A DNA stretch of 64,000 nucleotides from Clostridia bacterium. GTDB taxonomy: Bacteria > Bacillota > Clostridia > Oscillospirales > Acutalibacteraceae. The notes beneath the pieces are model-generated. The model ran no database searches. It was not told where the DNA came from and worked only from the letters and a program-made list of their open reading frames with translations. This document shows positions 38,166 to 45,753 of the stretch, piece by piece. Each line of letters begins with the position of its first letter. Position 1 is the stretch's first letter. A program made the position numbers and the translations under genes. Where the stretch lies: contig JAFSEF010000042.1 in assembly GCA_017435865.1 (NCBI GenBank), positions 1 to 64,000 on the forward strand. Direction: 5' to 3'.

Positions 38166-38411
38166 ATGGCAGTAAAAATGAGACTTCGCCGCATGGGCGC
38201 AAAGAAGGCACCTTTCTATCGTATTGTTGTTGCTGATTCCCGTTATCCTCGTGACGGCAGATTCATCGAAGAAATCGGTTACTACAACCCCATGACCGAA
38301 CCTTCCACCGTTAAGATCGACGCTGACAAGGCAAAGCAGTGGATCGCCAACGGCGCACAGCCCACCGACACCGTCAAGGGCCTGCTCAAGAAGAACGGCA
38401 TCATCGACTAA
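38166..38411 (+). CDS. rpsP: 30S ribosomal protein S16
   Basis: The 81-residue product is normal length for bS16 and begins [26 protein letters not shown] with [12 protein letters not shown] near residue 30. ATG 38166 is preceded by TTGGAGGTACT with the family-typical start; an upstream in-frame codon is not needed. It lies 86 bp after ffh and 25 bp before khpA. A short inverted repeat AACGCAAATGCGTT at 38109-38122 sits in its leader. Confidence -1.
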   Translation: MAVKMRLRRMGAKKAPFYRIVVADSRYPRDGRFIEEIGYYNPMTEPSTVKIDADKAKQWIANGAQPTDTVKGLLKKNGIID

Positions 38412-38436
38412 GCCTGACCGGAAGGACTGACACAGC

Positions 38437-38670
38437 ATGAAAGAATTGCTCACCACCATCGCCAAGGGTCTTGTTGAATCTCCAGATGCAGTCACCGTGA
38501 CCGAAGACGAGATCAACGAAGAAGGCGTTGTTGTTTTCCATCTTCACGTTGCTGAAGACGACATGGGCAGAGTCATCGGCAAGCAGGGTTGCATTGCAAA
38601 GGCAATCCGCACCGTTATGCGCTCCACCGCAAACCGCCGCAACATGAAGATCCAGGTCGAAATCGACTAA
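38437..38670 (+). CDS. khpA: KH-domain RNA-binding protein KhpA
   Basis: The 77-residue single KH-domain protein has the GxxG loop in RVIGKQGCIAKAIR near residue 47. KhpA works with KhpB in Gram-positive bacteria in RNA binding and control of cell growth and division. Full length for the family (about 75-80). A strong terminator directly follows, so the rimM-trmD-rplS genes that normally come next are not here. Confidence -1.
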   Translation: MKELLTTIAKGLVESPDAVTVTEDEINEEGVVVFHLHVAEDDMGRVIGKQGCIAKAIRTVMRSTANRRNMKIQVEID

Positions 38671-38686
38671 GAAACACACAAAACGA

Positions 38687-38725
38687 ACCCGTATCGGATT
38701 TTTCCGGTACGGGTTTTGTTTTTTC
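38687..38725. terminator. Terminator after khpA, bidirectional
   Basis: 11-bp stem ACCCGTATCGG (38687-38697) / CCGGTACGGGT (38704-38714) with one T-G pair and T-rich tract TTTTGTTTTTT. The minus-strand ATPase gene ends on its other side. Confidence -1.
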
Positions 38726-38732
38726 ATTCCAT

Positions 38733-39929
38733 TTACCAGTTTTCTTGCAACAGAAAATCTGCAATGTGCATAATCGATATTCCATTTTCGTTGCCGACAG
38801 CAAGCGGATCTCTGCAAACGACATACTTGTGATAATGGTCTTTGATTTCTGCAAGATTATCGGTTTCTCTTGTTGATTCATCCGGCAGTTGCACACAAAC
38901 CTGCACATATATTTTCTCATCCCTGCGAACACCTACAAAGTCAATCTCTTTTGTATCGTTTTTGCCGATATAGACATCATATCCTCTGCGTTTCATTTCA
39001 AGAAATACAATATTTTCAAACATGGCAGACAGCATTTTTCTGTCAAAGCCCATCAGACTGTATTTGATTGAAATATCTGAAAGATAATATTTTTCCTGCG
39101 TTTTCAGAACGGACTTGCCTTGCAGATCATATCGCTTACAGGGATAAATAATAAATGCTTCGCTGAGCCATTTGAGGTAGTTGTAAATGGTTTCAACTGA
39201 AAGACTTCTGTTTTCGTTTTTAAGAAATTTCACAATGGAAGATGCAGAAAATGTTTTGCCGACATTTTCAACAATGTAGCGCACAACACGATCAAACAGT
39301 TCTTTGTTTCTTATTTTGTGCCGTTTGGAAATATCTCTTGTGATAACCGAAGCATAAATACCATCCACAACCTGGTAAGCAGACCTTGTATCGAAATTGC
39401 TGATGCCGACAATCGGAAAGCCGCCGAACTGCACATACTCGTCAAAAACTTCCCTTGCTGCGGCAATATCCTTGTTTTTGAATGTAAGATATTCACGGAA
39501 TGAAAGCGTGTAAACAGGAATCTGCACATACCGTCCTGTCAGATACGTTGCAATTTCACCTGCCATCAGTTTTGAATTCGAGCCGGTGACATAAATATCA
39601 ACATCCGCTCTCTCCATAAGCGAATTGACAACCTTTTCCCAGCCGTTGATTTCCTGCAATTCGTCTAAAAACAGATAGCATCTGCCTTTGCCGCAGATTG
39701 CAGACAGCAGATCGGCATACATTTCCTTTGCCGAAAAATCCTCATATTCGGGGCTGTTATATCTTCGCTCAATGATATTTTCCGGTGCAATACCCTTTTC
39801 CTGCAATTGATGCACAAGCATTTCAAAAATGGTTGATTTACCGCAACGTCGTACACCTGCAAGAATTTTCACAAGCGGTGCATCAATATAGGGAGTGACA
39901 GCATTGATATAATCGGGTCTTATAATCAT
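38733..39929 (-). CDS. AAA ATPase with DUF4143 nuclease-like C-terminus
   Basis: The 398-residue product has an AAA_14 ATPase with Walker A AGVRRCGKST near residues 24-33, Walker B CYLFLDELQEI near 86 and sensor YVTGSNS near 115. The C-terminal DUF4143 half includes EIDFVGVRRDEKIYVQVC near 335, which resembles a PD-(D/E)xK core (E-x-D..Q). These proteins are common, variable accessory genes of unknown role; some are fused to or near toxin-antitoxin genes. ATG 39927-39929 is chosen because AGAGGTGG lies 6 bases upstream. The promoter has an adjacent near-perfect palindrome. Confidence -1.
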   Translation of the reverse strand: MIIRPDYINAVTPYIDAPLVKILAGVRRCGKSTIFEMLVHQLQEKGIAPENIIERRYNSPEYEDFSAKEMYADLLSAICGKGRCYLFLDELQEINGWEKVVNSLMERADVDIYVTGSNSKLMAGEIATYLTGRYVQIPVYTLSFREYLTFKNKDIAAAREVFDEYVQFGGFPIVGISNFDTRSAYQVVDGIYASVITRDISKRHKIRNKELFDRVVRYIVENVGKTFSASSIVKFLKNENRSLSVETIYNYLKWLSEAFIIYPCKRYDLQGKSVLKTQEKYYLSDISIKYSLMGFDRKMLSAMFENIVFLEMKRRGYDVYIGKNDTKEIDFVGVRRDEKIYVQVCVQLPDESTRETDNLAEIKDHYHKYVVCRDPLAVGNENGISIMHIADFLLQENW

Positions 39930-39957
39930 TCTGACCACCTCTTTCATACTTATAATA

Positions 39958-39980
39958 TCGAAAAACTTCCCGAAAGTCAA
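39958..39980 (-). promoter_or_regulatory. Promoter of the DUF4143 ATPase gene
   Basis: On the minus strand: TTGACT (39975-39980), 17-bp spacer, TATTAT just downstream (about 39952-39957). Confidence -1.
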
Positions 39981-40010
39981 TAGTTTTTACCTCTATAGAA
40001 GTAAAAACTA
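39981..40010. promoter_or_regulatory. 30-bp near-perfect palindrome, candidate operator
   Basis: Arms TAGTTTTTAC (39981-39990) and GTAAAAACTA (40001-40010) enclose CTCTATAGAA; only one base pair breaks symmetry across 30 bp. It touches the -35 of the ATPase gene. Its large size and position fit an activator or repressor dimer site. Confidence -1.
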
Positions 40011-40129
40011 CCCTTATTTTACCCACTTTTTCGGTTTTAAGGAGAAAAAACAGTGTTTTTCATTGCTTTTTTATTATCTGCCGTTCACGGTTTTGTCCTC
40101 ATGCATTGGACTCGGCTTGTGCATTTTCC

Positions 40130-40158
40130 TTGACATATCCCTCAAAAAAATGTACACT
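40130..40158 (+). promoter_or_regulatory. Promoter of the fucU-rhaB operon
   Basis: TTGACA (40130-40135), 17-bp spacer, TACACT (40153-40158). Confidence -1.
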
Positions 40159-40192
40159 GTAAAAAAATACTTTTTTAAAGGCGGTAAAAATT

Positions 40193-40612
40193 ATGCTCAA
40201 CGGAATTCCGAAAATCATATCCCCCGAACTTCTCAAAATCTTGTGTGAAATGGGTCACGGTGACGAAATCGTCATCGGTGACGGCAACTTCCCTGCAGCC
40301 AGCAATGCACAGCGTCTTGTCCGTTGCGACGGCCACAATGTGCCCGAGCTTCTCGATGCCATTCTGCAGCTGATGCCTCTTGACACCTATGTTGAAAGCC
40401 CTGCCATGCTCATGGCGACCACACAGGGCGACCCCACACCCGAAATCTGGGCGGTTTACAAGGACATTGCCGACAAATACGGCGACTACAAATTCAGCGA
40501 AATCGAACGCTTTGCTTTCTATGAACGCACCCGCAGTGCCTATGCCGTCATTGCCACGGGCGAAAGTGCACTGTATGCCAACATCATTCTCAAAAAAGGC
40601 GTTATCAAATAA
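40193..40612 (+). CDS. fucU: RbsD/FucU family sugar mutarotase
   Basis: The 139-residue protein matches FucU/RbsD: ISPELLKILCEMGHGDEIVIGDGNFPA at residues 9-35, with His22 as the expected catalytic residue, and a C-terminal TGESALYANIILKKGV. It speeds interconversion of alpha and beta anomers of L-fucose or a similar sugar before phosphorylation. It is followed by rhamnulokinase after 18 bp, so the physiological substrate may be a methylpentose such as L-rhamnose or L-fucose. AAAGGCGG precedes the ATG. Confidence -1.
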   Translation: MLNGIPKIISPELLKILCEMGHGDEIVIGDGNFPAASNAQRLVRCDGHNVPELLDAILQLMPLDTYVESPAMLMATTQGDPTPEIWAVYKDIADKYGDYKFSEIERFAFYERTRSAYAVIATGESALYANIILKKGVIK

Positions 40613-40630
40613 AAAACGGAGGACCTTATC

Positions 40631-42094
40631 ATGAAAAGAGTTCTTGCCTTTGACTTCGGCGCATCCAGCGGCAGAGCCATTTTGGGCAAATTCGACGGAA
40701 AGACCATTCAGCTTGAAGAGGTCCACCGTTTCACAAACGACCCCGTCACCGTCAACGGCACGGTGTTCTGGGATGTGCTTCGCTTGTTCCACGAGGTCAA
40801 GCAGGGCATTCTCAAGGCCAAGCAGGCAGGCGGTTTCGACAGCATCGGTGTTGACACCTGGGGTGTTGACTTCGGGCTCATCGACAAAAACGGTTACCTG
40901 CTTGAAAACCCCATCCATTACCGTGACAAGCGAACCGACGGCATGATCGAGCTTGCTTGTCAGAAAATGGACAGAGACAAAATTTACGACATCACGGGCA
41001 TTCAGTTCATTTATTTCAATACCCTTTTCCAACTGCTGTCGCTGCGTGAAAACAGACCGGAGCTTCTTGAACGTGCCGACAAAATGCTGTTCATGCCCGA
41101 CCTTTTCAACTACCTGTTGACGGGCAACATGGCAGCGGAATATTCCATTGCCACCACCAGTCAGCTCGTAGACCTTGCCGCCCACGAATGGAGCGACGAG
41201 ATTTTTGAAAAAATGCGTTTTCCGCGTGACATCGTCTGTTCGCTTGTCAAACCCGGCACGGTCGTCGGCAAGCTGTCGCCTGCTCTCTGCGAAGAACTCG
41301 GCGTTCCCGCAGTGGATGTTATTGCCGTTTGCGGACATGACACACAGAGTGCCGTTACCGCTGTTCCCACCGACAAAAAGGACTTTGCCTTCATCAGCTG
41401 CGGAACATGGAGTCTGTTCGGCACCGAGCTTGAAACACCCATTCTCAATGACAAGGCACGTGCTTTGAACGTCACAAACGAAGGCGGTTATGACTATTCC
41501 ACCGCTTTCCTCAAGAATATCTGCGGACTGTGGCTCATTCAGGAAAGCCGCCGTCAGTGGATGCGTGAAGGACAGGAGTATTCCTACGCCCAGCTTGAAG
41601 AGATGGCACTGCAGTGCGAACCGTTCAAGTGCTTCATCGACCCCGATGCGGACGATTTTGCACCCATGGGCAATATGCCGGAGCGTATCCGTGACTTCTG
41701 CCGCAGAACAGGGCAGTATGTGCCTGAAACCGTGGGCGAAGTGGTACGCTGCATCTATGAAAGCCTGGCACTCAAATACCGCCACATTTTCCGCGGTATC
41801 GAAGACTGCACCGAAAAGAAATATCCGCACATCAACGTGGTCGGCGGCGGCACAAAGGACAAGCTGCTTTGCCGTATGACCGCAGACAGCTGCAACACAA
41901 CCGTGTATGCAGGTCCCATTGAAGCAACGGTGCTCGGCAACATCGCCGTGCAGTTGCTTGCAAGCGGTGAAATCAAAGACATTGCTGAAGCAAGAAACAT
42001 CATCGCGGAGGGTGAAAAGCTGATTTGCTACAAGCCCGAAAACACCGCCGTGTGGGATGCGGCTTACGAAGAATTCAAAAAATATCTTGCATAA
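40631..42094 (+). CDS. rhaB: Rhamnulokinase (FGGY family)
   Basis: The 487-residue FGGY carbohydrate kinase has DFGASSGRAILG at residues 8-19, GVDTWGVDFGLID near 78, HYRDKRTDG, CGHDTQSAV near 236, SCGTWSLFG near 256 and the ATP-binding GGGTKDKL near 407. It phosphorylates L-rhamnulose, an L-rhamnose intermediate, in the cytoplasm. CGGAGG precedes the ATG. It ends 12 bp before rsmA, so sugar use and rRNA methylation share a transcript here. No rhaA or rhaD is in the window. Confidence -1.
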   Translation: MKRVLAFDFGASSGRAILGKFDGKTIQLEEVHRFTNDPVTVNGTVFWDVLRLFHEVKQGILKAKQAGGFDSIGVDTWGVDFGLIDKNGYLLENPIHYRDKRTDGMIELACQKMDRDKIYDITGIQFIYFNTLFQLLSLRENRPELLERADKMLFMPDLFNYLLTGNMAAEYSIATTSQLVDLAAHEWSDEIFEKMRFPRDIVCSLVKPGTVVGKLSPALCEELGVPAVDVIAVCGHDTQSAVTAVPTDKKDFAFISCGTWSLFGTELETPILNDKARALNVTNEGGYDYSTAFLKNICGLWLIQESRRQWMREGQEYSYAQLEEMALQCEPFKCFIDPDADDFAPMGNMPERIRDFCRRTGQYVPETVGEVVRCIYESLALKYRHIFRGIEDCTEKKYPHINVVGGGTKDKLLCRMTADSCNTTVYAGPIEATVLGNIAVQLLASGEIKDIAEARNIIAEGEKLICYKPENTAVWDAAYEEFKKYLA

Positions 42095-42106
42095 AAAGGT
42101 GACAAA

Positions 42107-42970
42107 ATGCACGATCTTTCCGATATCAACACCATAAAAAGCCTGCTCGGACGGCACGGTTTCACATTTTCCAAGTCGATGGGGCAAAACTTTCTCATCG
42201 ACCCGACCGTCTGCCCCCGCATGGCGGACAGCTGCGGCATTGACAAGGAGTCTGCCGTCATTGAGATCGGCACAGGTGTCGGAGTGCTTACAAAAGAACT
42301 GTCCTTGCGTGCTGCAAAGGTGGCAGGGGTGGAACTGGATACCCGTCTTCTGCCCGTGCTTGCCGAAACGCTGACGGACTGCCGCAATGTGGAGATCATC
42401 AACGAAGACGTGCTCAAGACCGACCTGCACAAGCTCATTGCAGAAAAGTTTGAGGGCAGAAAGACATATGTTTGTGCCAATCTGCCCTATTATATCACCT
42501 CTCCTGTCATCATGTACCTGCTCGAAAACAGACTTCCCATTGAAGCAATCACGGTCATGGTGCAAAAGGAAGCAGCGGACCGTCTGTGTGCCCCCGTCGG
42601 AAGCAGAGATTCTGGTGCCATCACGGTTGCAGTGAACTATTACGCCACCGCAAAGCGGCTTTTCGACGTACCGAGAACGGCATTTCTGCCGTCTCCGAAT
42701 GTGGACAGTGCCGTGTTGCGGCTTGATTTAAGAAAAACACCGCCCGTGGATGTGCCGAGCGAAGAATTCTTTTTCAAAGTGGTGCGTGCTGCTTTCTCTA
42801 TGCGCAGAAAAACCGCACAGAACGGACTTTCAAGCGGTCTTTCCATTTCAAAACAGATCGCAGCCGAGGCACTTGAAGCCGCAGGCTTGTCTGCAACGGT
42901 GCGTGCAGAAAGTCTGACACTTGAAGAACTTGCAGAGCTTGCAAGACAATTACACAAACGGATCGGGTGA
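42107..42970 (+). CDS. rsmA: 16S rRNA dimethyladenosine transferase RsmA (KsgA)
   Basis: The 287-residue Rossmann methyltransferase has GQNFLIDP near residue 26, the SAM site VIEIGTGVGVLTKEL near 51 and the catalytic NLPYY near 126. It dimethylates two adjacent adenines in helix 45 of 16S rRNA. It continues from rhaB after 12 bp and abuts tmk. Full length for the family. Confidence -1.
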   Translation: MHDLSDINTIKSLLGRHGFTFSKSMGQNFLIDPTVCPRMADSCGIDKESAVIEIGTGVGVLTKELSLRAAKVAGVELDTRLLPVLAETLTDCRNVEIINEDVLKTDLHKLIAEKFEGRKTYVCANLPYYITSPVIMYLLENRLPIEAITVMVQKEAADRLCAPVGSRDSGAITVAVNYYATAKRLFDVPRTAFLPSPNVDSAVLRLDLRKTPPVDVPSEEFFFKVVRAAFSMRRKTAQNGLSSGLSISKQIAAEALEAAGLSATVRAESLTLEELAELARQLHKRIG

Positions 42971-42975
42971 ACATT

Positions 42976-43605
42976 ATGGCAGGAAAATTCATTGTTTTTG
43001 AAGGCCTTGACGGCACAGGCAAAACCACGCAGCTGCAGTGTGTTGCCGCTGCTTTGCGTGCAAAAGGATATTCTGTTTTTACCACCGCCGAACCCACCGG
43101 CACGGCAACGGGTAAGCTGCTGCGAGCATTTCTGGGCGGCAGAGAAAGAAGCACTCCGTGGGCGGCAGCAAGTCTGTTTTTAGCCGACCGCATCAACCAC
43201 AACGCCGACCCCGAAGACGGCATCATAAAGCATCTTTCGGACGGTGATATCGTGCTGTGCGACCGCTATTACTACTCGACCTTTGCCTATCAGGGCACCG
43301 ATACCGACCTGCAGTGGATCTTCGACAGCCACTTCAACTGTCCCGAAGTCACAAAGCCCGATGCCTGCGTGTTCTTAACCATGGACATCGGAAAATGTCT
43401 TGCCCGCATTCATGCAAACAGAGATTCATCCGCGGTTGAAATCTTTGAAAACACAGAGAGCCTGACCCGCATCAGAAACCGCTTTGCGGACGTATTCGAC
43501 ATGCTCAAAAATCGTGACAACATTGTCAGCATCGATGCCGACGGAACGATCGAAGAGGTAACGAACCGCATTATGACGGTGCTGACCCCGATTCTGGAGG
43601 ACTGA
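42976..43605 (+). CDS. tmk: Thymidylate kinase
   Basis: The 209-residue kinase phosphorylates dTMP to dTDP. It has the P-loop FEGLDGTGKTTQ near residues 7-18, DRYYYSTFAYQG near 95 and a lid with R-x-H-x-N-R-D in HANRDSS near 140. I chose ATG 42976 because GGGTGA is 6 bases upstream; a GTG at 42967 overlaps the rsmA stop and would add three residues. It is the fourth gene of the fucU-led operon. Confidence -1.
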   Translation: MAGKFIVFEGLDGTGKTTQLQCVAAALRAKGYSVFTTAEPTGTATGKLLRAFLGGRERSTPWAAASLFLADRINHNADPEDGIIKHLSDGDIVLCDRYYYSTFAYQGTDTDLQWIFDSHFNCPEVTKPDACVFLTMDIGKCLARIHANRDSSAVEIFENTESLTRIRNRFADVFDMLKNRDNIVSIDADGTIEEVTNRIMTVLTPILED

Positions 43606-43606
43606 A

Positions 43607-44254
43607 ATGAAATTCACAGCCGCCGTTTTTGACGTAGACGGCACTTTGATAGACAATTCCGAGGGCATTTACAACTGCATCCGCCATGCGCTGCAGAAAA
43701 TGGACCTGCCCGACATGACCGATGAACAGCTGCGTCCGTTTATAGGGCCGCCGTTGTTTGAAAGCGGAAAAAAGATATTAATGCTTGATGACGAAAATGC
43801 AGAACGCTTTGTGACCCTCTACCGTGAGCGTTTTTCCGTCAAAGGCTACGCAGAAACAAGGGTGTATGACGGGGTGAAGGAAATGCTTGACCGTCTGCAG
43901 GAAAACGGCATAAAAATGGCCATTGCAACAGGCAAACCCCTGCAGTTCATTGAAAAAATTCTGCCCTTGTTTGACCTTGACAAATATTTCTGCGGTGTGC
44001 ACGGCATCACCTTCACCGACCACGAAAGCGACAAGGTCACATTCATAAAAAGAAGCCTTACAGACTGCAATTCGACCGAAGAGAAGACCCTGATGATCGG
44101 TGACCGTCACAACGACATGGAAGCCGCAAAAACCGCAGGTGTGTTTGCAGCCGGTGTGCAATGGGGCTTCGGCACGGACGAAGAACTGCTCAATGCAGGT
44201 GCAGACAAGTTGTTTGCAACACCTGTTGAATTGGCTGAATATATTTTGAATTGA
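43607..44254 (+). CDS. HAD-superfamily phosphatase (Gph-like)
   Basis: The 215-residue HAD hydrolase has motif I DVDGTLIDN at residues 9-17, motif II ATGKP near 104, and the Mg-binding motif MIGDRHNDMEAA near 164. Its cap domain resembles phosphoglycolate and pyrophosphate phosphatases, but the substrate cannot be assigned. It starts one base after the tmk stop and is followed by thiN after 8 bp. Confidence -1.
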   Translation: MKFTAAVFDVDGTLIDNSEGIYNCIRHALQKMDLPDMTDEQLRPFIGPPLFESGKKILMLDDENAERFVTLYRERFSVKGYAETRVYDGVKEMLDRLQENGIKMAIATGKPLQFIEKILPLFDLDKYFCGVHGITFTDHESDKVTFIKRSLTDCNSTEEKTLMIGDRHNDMEAAKTAGVFAAGVQWGFGTDEELLNAGADKLFATPVELAEYILN

Positions 44255-44262
44255 GGAATTTT

Positions 44263-44877
44263 ATGAAGACCGCTGTTATTTTCGGAGCAGGAGAACAGAA
44301 TATTAAGCAGCTCACCCTGCCCGAAAATGCCCTTGTATGGGCAGCCGACGGCGGGCTTTCTTACTGCGAAAAACTCGGCATCACACCCGATTTTCTGATC
44401 GGAGATTATGATTCGTTGGGCTTTGTGCCCGCAAAAGCCGAGGTTTTGCCCGTGCAGAAGGATGTAACCGACATGGCGGCAGCCGTTGCAAAGGCAGCAG
44501 AAGAGGGTTGCGACACTTTTTACATCTACGGCGGTACCGGCAATCGGCTTGACCACACTCTTGCCAATATTTCTCTGCTGATTGACCTTGCCAAAAAGGG
44601 CAAAAAAGCGTATCTTTGCGACCGTGATTACACCGTCACAGCCGTCAGCAACGGTGAAATCTGTTTTGACGAAACCGAAAAGGGTGTCATTTCCGTTTTT
44701 GCGGCCGATACCGAGGTGCACGGTGTATGCATTGAAGGGCTTTTGTATGAAGTGCAGGATATGACATTTGAAAACCGCTTTGCACTGGGTGTCAGCAATG
44801 AATTCACGGGCAAAAAAAGCCGCATCAGCGTAAAAAACGGAACGCTGGTCATTGTAAAAAACCACTTTTCCTCTTGA
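44263..44877 (+). CDS. thiN: Thiamine pyrophosphokinase
   Basis: The 204-residue protein converts thiamine to thiamine pyrophosphate. Motifs are WAADGGLSYC near residue 27, PDFLIGDYDSLG near 43 and GGTGNRLDHTLANISLL near 92. ATG 44263 follows TTGAGG by 7 bases. It lies directly before a TPP riboswitch and thiT, which imports thiamine, so uptake and activation are adjacent; only thiT sits under the riboswitch. Confidence -1.
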   Translation: MKTAVIFGAGEQNIKQLTLPENALVWAADGGLSYCEKLGITPDFLIGDYDSLGFVPAKAEVLPVQKDVTDMAAAVAKAAEEGCDTFYIYGGTGNRLDHTLANISLLIDLAKKGKKAYLCDRDYTVTAVSNGEICFDETEKGVISVFAADTEVHGVCIEGLLYEVQDMTFENRFALGVSNEFTGKKSRISVKNGTLVIVKNHFSS

Positions 44878-44902
44878 CATTCTTTTTTCACAGATGTAAA
44901 AT
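44874..44902 (+). promoter_or_regulatory. Promoter of thiT
   Basis: TTGACA (44874-44879, overlapping the thiN stop), 17-bp spacer, TAAAAT (44897-44902). Confidence -1.
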
Positions 44903-44911
44903 ACAAGCAAT

Positions 44912-45000
44912 TGAATACCTGTCAGGGGTGCTGTCAAAAGCTGAGATGAAGTTTTTCTTCAAACCCTTTATACCTGTTCGGATAATGCCGTCGTAGGAAG
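44912..45000 (+). ncRNA. TPP (THI-box) riboswitch
   Basis: The conserved THI-element words appear in order: ACCTGTCAGGGGTGCT (44917-44932), CTGAGATGAA (44941-44950), ACCCTTTATACCTG (44963-44976), TTCGGATAATGCC and GTAGGAAG (44993-45000). The element binds thiamine pyrophosphate in the nascent RNA. A terminator follows at once, so ligand binding should stop transcription of thiT. Confidence -1.
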
Positions 45001-45009
45001 ACGTTTTCG

Positions 45010-45039
45010 GTCTGCGTGTCGGCGCAGGCTGTTTTTTTT
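45010..45039 (+). terminator. Riboswitch-controlled terminator
   Basis: Stem GTCTGCG (45010-45016) / CGCAGGC (45023-45029) followed by TGTTTTTTTT, 10 bases after the riboswitch and before thiT. Confidence -1.
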
Positions 45040-45070
45040 CTTCCTTTTCGGAGATGAAAGGAAAATCCAT

Positions 45071-45658
45071 ATGAAAAAAAGTAAAAACTTGCGTGTTCCC
45101 GCCGAGTGTGCGGTGTTGCTTGCCATGGCGATTGTGTTCAGTTTCATAAAACTCTGGCAGATGCCCATGGGCGGTGAAATCACATTTGTGAGTATGCTGC
45201 CCGTGATGCTCGCAGGCTTTCGGAATGGCCCGAAGGCAGGCTTGCTGACCGCATTCGTCTATTCCCTTTTTCAACTTGCAAGTGCTTTTGTATCGGGTAA
45301 CGTCTTTGTGTACTGCACAACCGCGTTTACGTTCATCGTCTGTGTTTTGTTTGACTACATCGTCCCCTTTACGGGACTGAGCATTGCTGCTTTGTTTAAA
45401 AATATACATATTCATTCAGTTCGATTTAAGAATATAAATATATATTTGGGAATAACATGCGGTATTGTGCTGCGTTTTATCTGCCACTACATCACGGGTG
45501 TTGTCATCTGGAAACAGTGGGCAGGCGAAGAAGGCCCTTACATTTATTCCTTGCTGTACAACGGCACATTCCTGTTGCCTGAGCTGATTCTGACACTGCT
45601 TGTCTGCGTGCTTCTGTTCAAGCCTCAGCGCACAAGAAAATTGCTTTTGAATGAATAA
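45071..45658 (+). CDS. thiT: ThiT thiamine transporter (ECF S-component)
   Basis: The 195-residue membrane protein has the thiamine-binding ThiT pattern: KLWQMPMGGEITFVSMLPVML near residues 27-47 and CHYITGVVIWKQWA near 138. It would pair with a shared ECF A, A' and T module encoded elsewhere. TTCGGAGATGAAAGGAAA stands before the ATG. Placement under a TPP riboswitch confirms the substrate. Confidence -1.
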   Translation: MKKSKNLRVPAECAVLLAMAIVFSFIKLWQMPMGGEITFVSMLPVMLAGFRNGPKAGLLTAFVYSLFQLASAFVSGNVFVYCTTAFTFIVCVLFDYIVPFTGLSIAALFKNIHIHSVRFKNINIYLGITCGIVLRFICHYITGVVIWKQWAGEEGPYIYSLLYNGTFLLPELILTLLVCVLLFKPQRTRKLLLNE

Positions 45659-45663
45659 AAATA

Positions 45664-45692
45664 TTGCCTTTTGAAATAACGCGTGGTATAAT
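45664..45692 (+). promoter_or_regulatory. Promoter of the 986-residue repeat protein gene
   Basis: TTGCCT (45664-45669), 17-bp spacer, TATAAT (45687-45692) with an extended TGG before it. The -10 sits in the loop of a long hairpin (45667-45720). Confidence -1.
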
Positions 45693-45730
45693 ATTTTTTT
45701 ACTAAGCGTATTTCAAAAGGTTTTTGTTTT
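45667..45730 (+). terminator. Long hairpin with T-tract after thiT
   Basis: CCTTTTGAAATAACGC (45667-45682) pairs with GCGTATTTCAAAAGG (45706-45720), one unpaired T, 23-nt loop, followed by TTTTTGTTTT. It would end transcripts arriving from thiT while the promoter inside its loop makes RNA lacking the left arm. Confidence -1.
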
Positions 45731-45753
45731 ACGCAACGACGGAGGTAATCAGT

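Noticed and set aside
40175..42565. Minus-strand open frame of 796 codons
   Set aside because: Antisense of fucU, rhaB and the start of rsmA, all clearly recognised families.
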